A DNA stretch of 15,432 nt from Clostridiales bacterium (GCA_009778415.1 WRJV01000316.1:1-15432), one strand, 5' to 3'; counted from the first letter of the stretch, positions 7,898-15,115 are shown. The notes: generated from the sequence alone by a model not told the origin. Numbers and translations are program-made.

Positions 7898-9222
7898 GCA
7901 ACTTCGACATACTCGAACTTTGCTTCCGCAACCTGCTCAGGCGACGGGCAAGGACTGTCCTGGCGGTTACGGGTGTAGTGGTCGGCACATGCGCGATCGT
8001 CGTGATGCTTTCCATAGGCTTCGGGCTCGCAGCCAGCTTTCAGGAGCAGATCGAGAGCTACGGGAACCTCCACATGATTGAAGTGTACAGCGGCCGCATG
8101 GGAGGGCCTGTCGCTGTTGGCAGCGACGACAGGGGGATAATAAACGACAGGAACCTAGCCAAAATCGAAAAGATAAAAGGCGTGGCGGCTGTCACGCCTG
8201 TGGCAAGCGAGTACCTCACCATAGCCATAGGGAAAAAAGTGGCGGGCACCGAAATCATGGGCGTCAAGCCCGAAGTACTGGAAAAGTTCAACTATGAGGT
8301 GCAGGAAGGCCGCCTTCTCAAGGAAACCGACAAAAACGCCATCCTCTTCGGGAACCAGGTCCCGTACTGGTTTTACGACCCGAACAACTACGTCTGGTCC
8401 GACAAGCCCACCAACGTGATGACGGACAAGATTATTTTGACTGCGAACTGGGATTACGGACGTAAGAAGACTTCCGGAAGCGGGTCAGGCCAAGACATAG
8501 TCTACAAAGAGTACAAGGTCAAGGGCATCGGGGTGCTGGCCGCTGAAAACGACCAGTCGGCCTACAGGGTGTACATGAAACTGGACGAGCTCGAAAAAAT
8601 ACAGGCCCAGGTTAGGAAGGAGCGGGGCGAGAGGGTGCTTCCCAGCGTGACCAAATCCTACGACCGGGCTCTTGTGTACGTGGGGAACATCAACGATTCG
8701 TCGGCTGTCAGCAAGGAGCTCCGGAACATGGAGTTTCAGACTTGGAGCCCAAGCGACTGGCTGGACGCCATGAAGCAGACCGCTAGGATGATTCAGGGCG
8801 TCCTCGGCGGCATCGGTGGAATATCGCTTTTCGTTGCAGCCCTTGGCATTACCAACACGATGATAATGTCGATCTACGAGAGGACCAAAGAAATTGGCGT
8901 CATGAAAGTCATCGGCGCAAATCTAAGGGACATCAGAAAAATGTTCCTGCTTGAAGCCGGTATGATAGGGTTCATCGGCGGCGCCCTGGGTTCAATGGTC
9001 AGCTGCCTCATCTCGCTGCTCATGAACACGGTGCTGAGGGACGTGATCGGCATGGCTCTCGGCTTTATTGGCGGCGGGTATGGGTCGTCCATATCCATAG
9101 TCCCTTGGTGGGTCGTAGTCGCTGCGCTGGTCTTCGCCACTGCGATAGGCATGGCTGCCGGGTTTTACCCTGCCAGGCGCGCGATGAACCTGAGCGCCCT
9201 TGAAAGCCTGCGAAACGAATAA
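7894..9222 (+). CDS. MacB/FtsX-family ABC transporter permease
   Basis: Integral membrane permease of 442 aa with the MacB layout: one N-terminal membrane helix (about 22-44) after a basic RNLLRRRART start, a large extracytoplasmic MacB periplasmic-core-like domain (about 50-300), and three C-terminal helices (about 304-326, 352-377, 402-424). The FtsX-domain cytoplasmic motif ERTKEIGVMKVIGA (329-342) and terminal FYPARRAMNLSALESLR are typical. Start ATG 7894 overlaps the preceding stop (ATGA), with AAGGAG 7 nt upstream. With the ATPase and Ig-like protein it should form a Gram-positive MacB-type exporter or signal-transmitting ABC complex. The gene ends 9 bases from the convergent amylase stop, leaving no room for a terminator. 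Confidence 0.93.
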   Translation: MSNFDILELCFRNLLRRRARTVLAVTGVVVGTCAIVVMLSIGFGLAASFQEQIESYGNLHMIEVYSGRMGGPVAVGSDDRGIINDRNLAKIEKIKGVAAVTPVASEYLTIAIGKKVAGTEIMGVKPEVLEKFNYEVQEGRLLKETDKNAILFGNQVPYWFYDPNNYVWSDKPTNVMTDKIILTANWDYGRKKTSGSGSGQDIVYKEYKVKGIGVLAAENDQSAYRVYMKLDELEKIQAQVRKERGERVLPSVTKSYDRALVYVGNINDSSAVSKELRNMEFQTWSPSDWLDAMKQTARMIQGVLGGIGGISLFVAALGITNTMIMSIYERTKEIGVMKVIGANLRDIRKMFLLEAGMIGFIGGALGSMVSCLISLLMNTVLRDVIGMALGFIGGGYGSSISIVPWWVVVAALVFATAIGMAAGFYPARRAMNLSALESLRNE

Positions 9223-9231
9223 AGGCAATGC

Positions 9232-10554
9232 CTACTCTGGTACGTAGACTACGTAGCCTCGCGGCGGCGCCCAAAAGTCAACCCGCCCCGAATCGCCAGA
9301 GTGTTTTTCTTGCGGTCTGCTCTGGTCAGCCCGGCTGTACCAGGCTGCAGGGACGAGGTGCATGTCGTGCCATTGCGTCAGGACCTCTGCGCCATTCCAA
9401 TTGCTGCTGTTGTTCAGGACGAACACCAGCCCGGGCTTGCCTCCCGCGCCCGCTCGCTGCATGATGTACAGGTTGTCATCAGCAAACAGGACTTTTGCCT
9501 GGCCTGCGGCATTTTGTTCATGCACCTTTATCAGCGCGTCGATGCCGTTCTGACTGCCTGGCTGAGCTAGGTTCCAGTTGAAATAGTCCTGCCAAAACAC
9601 GCATGGGTAGCCCTCGTGGGTAAGGATAAACGCGTAAGCCAGCAGCTTGTCGTTGGTAATAGGGGTGTCCCGGACCACGTCGTGGTTCTCGACGAAAGTG
9701 ACGGCTTGCCCGGGGCGGTTCCAAACCAAAACCCCGTGTTCGGCCAGAGTCCGCAGGCTGAACCCATAGCCGTCGCACAAATCCCGCAAACGCCAGCGCA
9801 GCGGAAAATCAAATGCGCCTACAGGGTTGTCAGACCAGGCGTTGGTTTCGTCAAGCCATTCCCCGATTGTGCGGTCGCTGTCCCAGCATTCGCCCACTGC
9901 GTACGGCTTGAAGCTTTCACGCCCGCGCAGCGCACGGAGCTCCTGAATCGAACGGACCATCCAGCCGCCGTAGCCTTTCACCATGTCGTACCTGAAGCCG
10001 TCGAAGCCTACTTCTTCCAGCAGCCATCGCGCATAATTGATCAGCTCCGTGTAAACGTACGGCATGCGGTGGCATATGTCGGGCATGCCCTCAAACTGCC
10101 CTTCGTCCCATGTCTCGTACTGGTTCGGATGGAAGCACTTCCAGTCGCGGGGGAACTTGCCGCTCTTCGGGGAAAACTTCGTCCAGCGCATCTGCTTGTC
10201 TATAGGGTTGAGCTCCTGCTCGTCCGCTCCGCTGTTGTGGTTGAACACGAGGTCCGCATACACTTGCATCCCTAAGCCGTGGGCAGACTTGATCAAATCC
10301 AGCAGCTCGTCTTTTGTGCCGAACCACGTCGGCACACCGCCTTTCTGGTCGAACTCTCCAAGGTCGTAATAGTCGTATGGGTCGTAGCCCATCGACTTCC
10401 AGTAGGCCGCCTTGTTGGCCGGCGGGAGCCACAGCGCGGTGATGCCCGCACTTGCCAGCTCTGGAAGTTTTGACTTGACTAAAGTCCACCACTGGTTCTC
10501 GCAGTTTTCCTCTTTCGGGCAGTCCCAGTAAAAGGCTTGAAACATAACACCCAT
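9232..10554 (-). CDS. GH13 family alpha-amylase, cytoplasmic
   Basis: A glycoside hydrolase family 13 enzyme of 440 aa that should hydrolyse internal alpha-1,4 bonds of starch or glycogen-type glucans. All four conserved regions are present: DLVFNH (101-106), GFRYD with nucleophile D190, GECWD with acid/base E222, and ENHD with D292. The opening GVMFQAFYWDCP, SMGYDPYDYYDLGEF and the VKGYGGW stretch recall the archaeal/plant-like GH13_7/GH13_6 groups more than secreted Bacillus amylases. No signal peptide is present, so it should act inside the cell, perhaps on storage glycogen or imported maltodextrins. A C-terminal beta domain (about 350-440) completes the fold. AAAGGAG lies 8 nt before ATG 10554. 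Only 27 bases separate it from the flagellin gene and no hairpin is seen there, so co-transcription is likely. Confidence 0.93.
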   Translation of the reverse strand: MGVMFQAFYWDCPKEENCENQWWTLVKSKLPELASAGITALWLPPANKAAYWKSMGYDPYDYYDLGEFDQKGGVPTWFGTKDELLDLIKSAHGLGMQVYADLVFNHNSGADEQELNPIDKQMRWTKFSPKSGKFPRDWKCFHPNQYETWDEGQFEGMPDICHRMPYVYTELINYARWLLEEVGFDGFRYDMVKGYGGWMVRSIQELRALRGRESFKPYAVGECWDSDRTIGEWLDETNAWSDNPVGAFDFPLRWRLRDLCDGYGFSLRTLAEHGVLVWNRPGQAVTFVENHDVVRDTPITNDKLLAYAFILTHEGYPCVFWQDYFNWNLAQPGSQNGIDALIKVHEQNAAGQAKVLFADDNLYIMQRAGAGGKPGLVFVLNNSSNWNGAEVLTQWHDMHLVPAAWYSRADQSRPQEKHSGDSGRVDFWAPPRGYVVYVPE

Positions 10555-10581
10555 AATTCACACTCCTTTCGATATTTGCAA

Positions 10582-13500
10582 TTACTTAATCAACTGCAGC
10601 ACACCCTCCAAGGCGACGTTTGCCTGGGAAAGCATCGCCTGCGCAGACTGGGCAAGCAAGCTGTTTTTGGTAAGCAGCATCATCTCTTTTGCCATGTCCG
10701 CATCCCTGATGCGCGATTCCGCAGAAGCAAGGTTTTCGATTGACACGCTTAAATTGTTTATTGTATGTTCGAGACGGTTCTGCACCGAACCGTAGTAGGC
10801 CCTCACCGATGAAACCCGGTTGATAGAGCTCTTTATTGCAGGCAAAGCGGCTTTCGCGTCATAATACGTGCCGACGCCTGCCGCCGCCAGATTTGGCGGG
10901 CCGCTAAAGGCCCTGCATGTCATGTTGAAACGCTTTACCATCAAAACATTATAGCCGTCAGCGGTGTCGCCTATCTGCAGGGGGATCGCATCGTCGTAAT
11001 CGTCTGGGTCCTCATATATGGGCTTTTGGCTTGCGACGATTTCAAAATCCGCAAGAACGCCGGTATATATTTTTCCAGCCAAGCGCTCCCCCGAGCTGCT
11101 GTACCTGTCGCCTATCCGCTTGTCGTCCACCAGGATCGTCGTTGGGGGCGTGCCCAACTGCACATCGGCAAAATGGTCAAGGTAAATCCTGCCCGTGTTG
11201 GGGTTTGTGCTGTGAAGCTGCTCTATTATTGCTGCGGCGACATCTGCCCCATTTTGTAGGCACTCGACGGAAACAGGCAAATAGTAGATGTTCCCTCCTC
11301 CCAGATGCGAAGACAGGATTTGCTCTTTTAGGTAATCGGTGCAGAATATTATGTTTATGTACTCCTCTTCGCAGGTGGCGCAGGTGATGTTGAACCCCTT
11401 GCCTACCAGAGCCTCGACTTCCGCCGCAGTGTTGATCGAAGAAAAGTCGACAACCGTGCCCGGCTGCCCGGCAAGCGTGCCGCCGCCAAAAGCCCCCGAA
11501 GCGCCCAGCAGCCCGTCCGCATACCTGACTCCGTCGACTACCCTGAAAATCGACGTAGTGCTTGTGCTTGTGGAATAAGCCCGAAACAATGCCAGCGCCC
11601 CGTTTTCCATCCGCACCGACATCCCTGCCTGCGGCCATGCAACGCCGTTCATTATGCTTATGACGTCGCCAACGCTGGTGGCGCCGGAAATGTCTATCGG
11701 GATGGCGCCTGCCCTGGTCGGCACCGTCCCCATGCAAAACTCGTACTCCCTGTAAGAAGTTCCCGTGCTTGACGTCATAACTGTAAACCCCTTGCCGACT
11801 AAGCCTCCCGGTATGTCGGCTGGCATATCCGGAAACGCTGCATACGCTTCACGGGTGAAAAGCGCGGTGCCGTTCAACAGCAGGCTTTGACCGCCTCCTG
11901 GTGCCGACCCTGTGTAGTTTACAGTCAGGCTTGACGCGTTCGTCACGCTGATGGCCGGCCTCGACCCCCCGATGGGGTACGTTATGGAGTAATTGCCGGA
12001 ATTGATTATTGCTCCCGAGCCGGCGCGGCTGCTGACAGCCGTGAATATCTGAGCCTTTATCTGCGCCGGCGTCAACCCCTTGACATCGATCTGGTAGCTG
12101 CCCTGCGGATAGCTGTACAGCGCCCCTGCAGGCGGGTAGTCTGAGTTGTAAAGCGTATACGTGTATGTTGTGCTGTTTACCACTATGCTGAACCGTTTTG
12201 GCGTGTCAGTGGCAAGCAGTGCGCTGTCCTGGGGGAATACAACTTGGAAGCCGCCGCCCGACTCGTTGGTTTCTGCAATCGGGACTGTATAAGCGCCCAA
12301 TTGCTCCGCTTGTACCCCTATCGGCACCGTTGACGGCGGATAGGATTCGCTGACGCTCAGCGTGCTCCATGTGCCGGCGGGCAGGCCTCCCAACTCTATG
12401 GCAAGCACGTTGCTGCTCCCCACCCATGAAGCAGAGAGGTTTGGGCTTATGCTTTGGCATGCGTCCACTATTGCGCTTCGCATTTCACCCTCCGTCATGC
12501 CCGGTTTGACATATATGACAGTGGGGCTTTCAAGCGCTTGATTGTCAGTAAAGCCAATCGTCCCCAGCGTACCGCCAACGCTTGAAATCACTATCCTGTT
12601 GTCGTTTAGGACGGCCGTGTCCACAATCGGAAACGCAACAGCCCCGAACATCCTAAAGGATACATTGGCTGTCGCAACGCTGCTGTACGCATTGCCAAGG
12701 GTTTTTGGGTAGCCGTATGCCCCTATCGTGTCAAGCGAAGTTTTTGCGATGCTGCTGACTGTGCTTCCGTTGTAGGCTGTTCCGTCGCCTTTGGCGGTGA
12801 CGTAGGGGTCGGTCTGGTTTCCTCTGTCCACGTACCTCGCCACGTGGTCCTCAAGCCGCGCCGTAAGCGTCAACACGGTCTTCCCGGTATCCGGGTCGTG
12901 CTCAACTGCCACGCTGCCTGCCTCAAGCGGCGGCCTTGCGTAATTCGCTAAAAGCTTAATCGCGTCTTCCACGGTGCTCATGGGAGAAAACACTATTCGC
13001 GTGCCTTCGACGGCTCTGTCAGCGTACTCGGTAAAAGTGTACGTTGCCGTAGCGTAACCCGGCATCGATATCGATATGGATTTGCCTTCGAGGGACTTTA
13101 TGTCATTGAAATCAATCGAACCGTCGAGTTCGACGCTTACGCTTGCCCTTTCCGCATTTGCAGCCTGGCCGAATTCCTGATATGGGAAATCGATGAAATC
13201 AAGCTCCCCCCACTGCTTGATCTCGTAAACGGGCACCACGCTGAAGTCAGGGACGTAGCCGATGATTTTGGGGTCTATTTCTTTGTCGAACACATGTATC
13301 CCGTTGAAATTGGTAGACAGTGATATGCGGTCAATTTCCGATTTCAATTGCTGAAATTCATCGTTCAAAGCTTTGCGGTCAACATAATCGTCGTAAATGC
13401 CGTTTGCCGCCTGCCCCGCAAGCTCCACCATGCGGCCTAGCATGGCATGTATTTCAGCGAGGGCCCCCTCTGCCGTCTGCACCAGTGAAATGCCGTTTGA

Positions 13501-13698
13501 AGCGTTGAACCGAGCTGTTTCCAGCCCCCTTACCTGCGCCCGCATTTTTTCAGAAACAGCAAGCCCTGCCGCGTCGTCGGCAGCACGGTTTATCCTATAG
13601 CCTGATGACAGTTTTTCTAGGTTTGCTGCCAAAGCCCTGTTGTTGCCGCCTAGCTGCCTGTAGGAATTTAAAGCCATGATGTTGTGCTGGATGATCAT
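10582..13698 (-). CDS. Giant flagellin with about 800-residue variable insertion
   Basis: Flagellar filament protein of 1038 aa, against about 270-500 aa for most flagellins. The N-terminal D0/D1 part (1 to about 139) is classical: IIQHNIMALNSYRQLGGNN, KLSSGYRINRAADDAAGLAV, SLVQTAEGALAEIHAMLGRM. So is the C-terminal part (about 945-1038): SVQNRLEHTINNLSVSIENL, SRIRDADMAKEMMLLTKN and a terminal VLQLIK. Between them lie about 800 residues of beta-rich, Ser/Thr/Gly-rich sequence forming the surface D2/D3 domains, with recurring GKGF-type modules and seven cysteines (414, 655, 773, 776, 786, 812, 928). No HExxH motif was found, so it is not a flagellinolysin. ATG 13698 has AAAGGA 9 nt upstream. 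Assembly needs the flagellar export apparatus and FliS/FliD, none of which are in this window. The symbol hag/fliC is not assigned because paralogues may exist. Confidence 0.95.
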   Translation of the reverse strand: MIIQHNIMALNSYRQLGGNNRALAANLEKLSSGYRINRAADDAAGLAVSEKMRAQVRGLETARFNASNGISLVQTAEGALAEIHAMLGRMVELAGQAANGIYDDYVDRKALNDEFQQLKSEIDRISLSTNFNGIHVFDKEIDPKIIGYVPDFSVVPVYEIKQWGELDFIDFPYQEFGQAANAERASVSVELDGSIDFNDIKSLEGKSISISMPGYATATYTFTEYADRAVEGTRIVFSPMSTVEDAIKLLANYARPPLEAGSVAVEHDPDTGKTVLTLTARLEDHVARYVDRGNQTDPYVTAKGDGTAYNGSTVSSIAKTSLDTIGAYGYPKTLGNAYSSVATANVSFRMFGAVAFPIVDTAVLNDNRIVISSVGGTLGTIGFTDNQALESPTVIYVKPGMTEGEMRSAIVDACQSISPNLSASWVGSSNVLAIELGGLPAGTWSTLSVSESYPPSTVPIGVQAEQLGAYTVPIAETNESGGGFQVVFPQDSALLATDTPKRFSIVVNSTTYTYTLYNSDYPPAGALYSYPQGSYQIDVKGLTPAQIKAQIFTAVSSRAGSGAIINSGNYSITYPIGGSRPAISVTNASSLTVNYTGSAPGGGQSLLLNGTALFTREAYAAFPDMPADIPGGLVGKGFTVMTSSTGTSYREYEFCMGTVPTRAGAIPIDISGATSVGDVISIMNGVAWPQAGMSVRMENGALALFRAYSTSTSTTSIFRVVDGVRYADGLLGASGAFGGGTLAGQPGTVVDFSSINTAAEVEALVGKGFNITCATCEEEYINIIFCTDYLKEQILSSHLGGGNIYYLPVSVECLQNGADVAAAIIEQLHSTNPNTGRIYLDHFADVQLGTPPTTILVDDKRIGDRYSSSGERLAGKIYTGVLADFEIVASQKPIYEDPDDYDDAIPLQIGDTADGYNVLMVKRFNMTCRAFSGPPNLAAAGVGTYYDAKAALPAIKSSINRVSSVRAYYGSVQNRLEHTINNLSVSIENLASAESRIRDADMAKEMMLLTKNSLLAQSAQAMLSQANVALEGVLQLIK
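11344..11403 (-). repeat. Flagellin insertion module, copy B (GKGF motif with CxxC)
   Basis: Residues 766-785 (GKGFNITCATCEEEYINIIF, then C786) are the best-preserved copy, preceded by VDFSSINTAAEVEALV and followed by NGADVAAAIIEQL. The CATC segment resembles variable-region modules that I recall from other clostridial flagellins. Confidence 0.6.
11737..11796 (-). repeat. Flagellin insertion module, copy A (GKGF motif)
   Basis: Residues 635-654 of the flagellin (GKGFTVMTSS…EYEF, then C655) align with residues 766-785 lower in the protein (9 of 24 identical over the extended segment, including LVGKGF, Y and FC). Each is followed by an isoleucine-rich, helix-like stretch (SVGDVISIMN here). A weaker relative is residues 205-224 (GKSISISMPG…YTFTE), followed by TVEDAIKLLANY. 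Confidence 0.6.
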
Positions 13699-13707
13699 GA
13701 TCAGGAT

Positions 13708-13746
13708 TCCTTTCCCACGCCGAAAACGAGAGCATTCCTTTGCTCC
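13708..13746 (-). promoter_or_regulatory. Putative CsrA-binding leader: GGA hairpin plus GGA at the Shine-Dalgarno
   Basis: On the flagellin mRNA strand, GAGCA (13745-13741), loop AAGGAA (13740-13735) and TGCTC (13734-13730) form a 5-bp hairpin with the GGA exposed, extendable by one G-U pair. The ribosome site AAAGGA (13713-13708) provides a second GGA 28 nt downstream. This is the layout of the CsrA sites in the Bacillus subtilis hag leader. Binding is inferred, not shown. Confidence 0.5.
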
Positions 13747-13750
13747 ACAT

Positions 13751-13779
13751 ATTATATCGGCAGAAAAAGGACATGGTAA
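13751..13779 (-). promoter_or_regulatory. Flagellin promoter, sigma-D-like -10 overlapping a sigma-A-like promoter
   Basis: The minus strand carries GCCGATAT (13761-13754), a match to the sigma-28/sigma-D -10. It overlaps TATAAT (13756-13751), which has TTACCA (13774-13779, 4 of 6) 17 nt upstream as a sigma-A -35. No TAAA at the proper sigma-D -35 distance was found (TTTA/TTAC instead), so which sigma factor acts is unclear. Start of transcription is expected near 13744-13747. Confidence 0.5.
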
Positions 13780-13787
13780 AGGTCTGG

Positions 13788-14678
13788 TTATCGTGAAAAT
13801 GGGGCGCTGGTTTTTCCCAGAGCAGGTAGCAGCATCCTTTCATATCTCAGGCTCATGGCTTGCTCAAGATACCCTTTCCTGACATCGGATATTTGATCCA
13901 CCGACTGTACAATGCCAATAATACTATCCATATTGATTTTAGGGACAGTCCTTGCGACCGCTTTCGAAAGGCTGTCCGGCGGCTCGTTGAAAATATCATA
14001 GTACTGCACCCTTTTGCCGCCAACCGAATAGCTCGACCTCAAATGAAGCTCTTCTTTTTCAAAATCAGAATGCGATGAAAGAAGGTCGGTCATCATGGCA
14101 TCGTCAAAGGCGGCAGAAAGTGACGACCCACAATCGTAAATCGGGGCAAAAACAACAGATCCGTCCACTTTTTCCAAAACGCCCCAGTTGTCGAAATGCC
14201 TGTCGTCATTGCCAATGAGGGCGTCAATTACGAACATGTCCCAAAAACTATCGATAATATTATCTTTGTTTTTTAGCAGCTTGCTGTTTTGTATTATGAA
14301 TGTGACGTTTTCAATGCTTGAAAAAAGCTTGTCAATACTCGAAGTGATTTGGTTCGCTATTTTAGAAAACTCATACAGCACGTCACCGTTTTGGGTAAAA
14401 TCCTTGCAGCCAACAACTATGCAGCTTTTACCAAATGAATCAGCAAAGTAACCCAGTGCGGTTTCCTGCGCTGCAAACCCACAGGCGCTGAATATGCTTG
14501 ATCCTATGTGTTCAGAAAATTGGTTGTACTTATAGCGCAATACGTCTTTGGATTTCCTGCTAAGGACAGGGTCTGGAAATTTCAGCATATAGACCTCGCC
14601 ATTGTATACAACTGTGGTTTTGCTTTCCAAACCAAGAAACTTATTGAGCTTTTCCTCGCCGTCGTTAAAGTCAATCAT
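13788..14678 (-). CDS. HipA/CtkA-like serine/threonine kinase-fold protein
   Basis: This 296-aa protein has the hallmarks of a HipA-like kinase: an ATP-binding lysine K33 in VYMLKFPDP, the catalytic loop NDDRHFDNWG (N157, D159, R160, H161, N164) and a metal-binding D182 in IYDCGSS. Full-length HipA (about 440 aa) carries an extra N-terminal domain that is missing here, so it is closer in size to the single-domain CtkA-type kinases. HipA kinases are growth-arresting toxins that phosphorylate tRNA synthetases or other targets. Whether this one is toxic is unknown. ATG 14678 has GAGGGA 8 nt upstream (TTG 14681 is possible). It overlaps the preceding small gene by 8 bases, a toxin-antitoxin-like arrangement. 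The region is more AT-rich than its neighbours, suggesting acquisition. Confidence 0.8.
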   Translation of the reverse strand: MIDFNDGEEKLNKFLGLESKTTVVYNGEVYMLKFPDPVLSRKSKDVLRYKYNQFSEHIGSSIFSACGFAAQETALGYFADSFGKSCIVVGCKDFTQNGDVLYEFSKIANQITSSIDKLFSSIENVTFIIQNSKLLKNKDNIIDSFWDMFVIDALIGNDDRHFDNWGVLEKVDGSVVFAPIYDCGSSLSAAFDDAMMTDLLSSHSDFEKEELHLRSSYSVGGKRVQYYDIFNEPPDSLSKAVARTVPKINMDSIIGIVQSVDQISDVRKGYLEQAMSLRYERMLLPALGKTSAPFSR

Positions 14679-14919
14679 CAAGCAAGTCCCTCATGTGCTC
14701 CCATATCTCGTCTCGCTGAACTGGGCTCAAAAACCCCTCAACTGCCCTGTGCTTGACCGTAGAAAACAAACCCCTGCCTTTTCTTTCAAAATCAAAGCGG
14801 TTAGTCTTCGATGGGTCGTTTAGATATGTTTCATGCGCGTTGTAAAAATCCGCAAGGTCTTCAGGCAAGCTCATCATGCCTGCAAAATCGCCGGGATTGT
14901 ATTTATATTTGCCATCCAT
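14671..14919 (-). CDS. Small hypothetical protein, partner of the HipA/CtkA-like kinase
   Basis: An 82-aa, charged, soluble protein of no family that I recognise. It contains SLPEDLADFYNAHETYLND, NRFDFERKGRGLFSTVKHR and ends EIWEHMRDLLDD; no helix-turn-helix or membrane segment is evident. ATG 14919 is chosen because GGGAGG lies 7 nt upstream; the in-frame GTG at 14934 would put that site inside the gene. It overlaps the kinase-like gene by 8 bases, so the two are probably translationally coupled. The size, order and overlap suggest an antitoxin or a substrate/adaptor for the kinase, but this is inference from context only. Confidence 0.7.
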   Translation of the reverse strand: MDGKYKYNPGDFAGMMSLPEDLADFYNAHETYLNDPSKTNRFDFERKGRGLFSTVKHRAVEGFLSPVQRDEIWEHMRDLLDD

Positions 14920-14939
14920 GCTGTGGCCTCCCACAATCC

Positions 14940-14960
14940 ATGCAGCGCATCATGCTGCAT
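14940..14960. promoter_or_regulatory. Inverted repeat upstream of the kinase-like module
   Basis: ATGCAGC and GCTGCAT (7 bp, exact) flank a 7-base centre, about 20 bases upstream of the small gene's start. Its position suits an operator for autoregulation or an mRNA leader hairpin. No clear -10/-35 was found beside it. Confidence 0.35.
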
Positions 14961-14971
14961 CGCTGATTTGC

Positions 14972-15012
14972 AAAACAGCCATCTTGTGGGGAACCAGCAA
15001 AATGGCTGTTTT
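14972..15012 (-). terminator. Rho-independent terminator hairpin after tRNA-Arg
   Basis: AAAACAGCCAT and ATGGCTGTTTT pair over 11 bp around a 19-base loop that can itself fold (TTG/CAA and TGG/CCA). The hairpin begins 10 bases past the tRNA 3' end on the minus strand, with T runs on both sides, so it could act in either direction. Confidence 0.75.
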
Positions 15013-15022
15013 TCTATAACTT

Positions 15023-15098
15023 TGGTGCGCCCGGCGGGGGTCGAACCCACAACCTACTGATTCGTAGTCAGGTACTCTATCCATTGAGCTACGAGCGC
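15023..15098 (-). tRNA. tRNA-Arg (anticodon ACG)
   Basis: A full 76-nt cloverleaf on the minus strand. The acceptor arm GCGCTCG/CGGGCGC pairs 7 of 7 (one G-T), the D arm is GCTC…GAGT, the anticodon loop is CTACGAA giving ACG, the T arm is GTGGG-TTCGACC-CCCGC, and the CCA end is encoded. The outermost anticodon-stem pair is a C-T mismatch. It reads CGN arginine codons after A34-to-inosine editing. Confidence 0.95.
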
Positions 15099-15115
15099 GC
15101 GTCAGTACGCTATTA

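Noticed and set aside
9616..10275. Rightward 219-codon frame antisense to the amylase
   Set aside because: The opposite strand encodes all GH13 catalytic regions. The antisense translation is low-complexity and without recognisable domains.
11177..11737. 186-codon frame in another frame of the flagellin insertion
   Set aside because: His/Arg/Gly-rich composition is typical of a frame-shifted reading of the flagellin; no own start signal.
10582..13698. Flagellinolysin (metalloprotease in the flagellin variable region)
   Set aside because: No HExxH motif was found anywhere in the insertion.
15023..15098. tRNA-Arg as an integration (att) site of a mobile island
   Set aside because: No second partial copy of the tRNA 3' end and no integrase were seen in the window; the flanking sequence would be needed.
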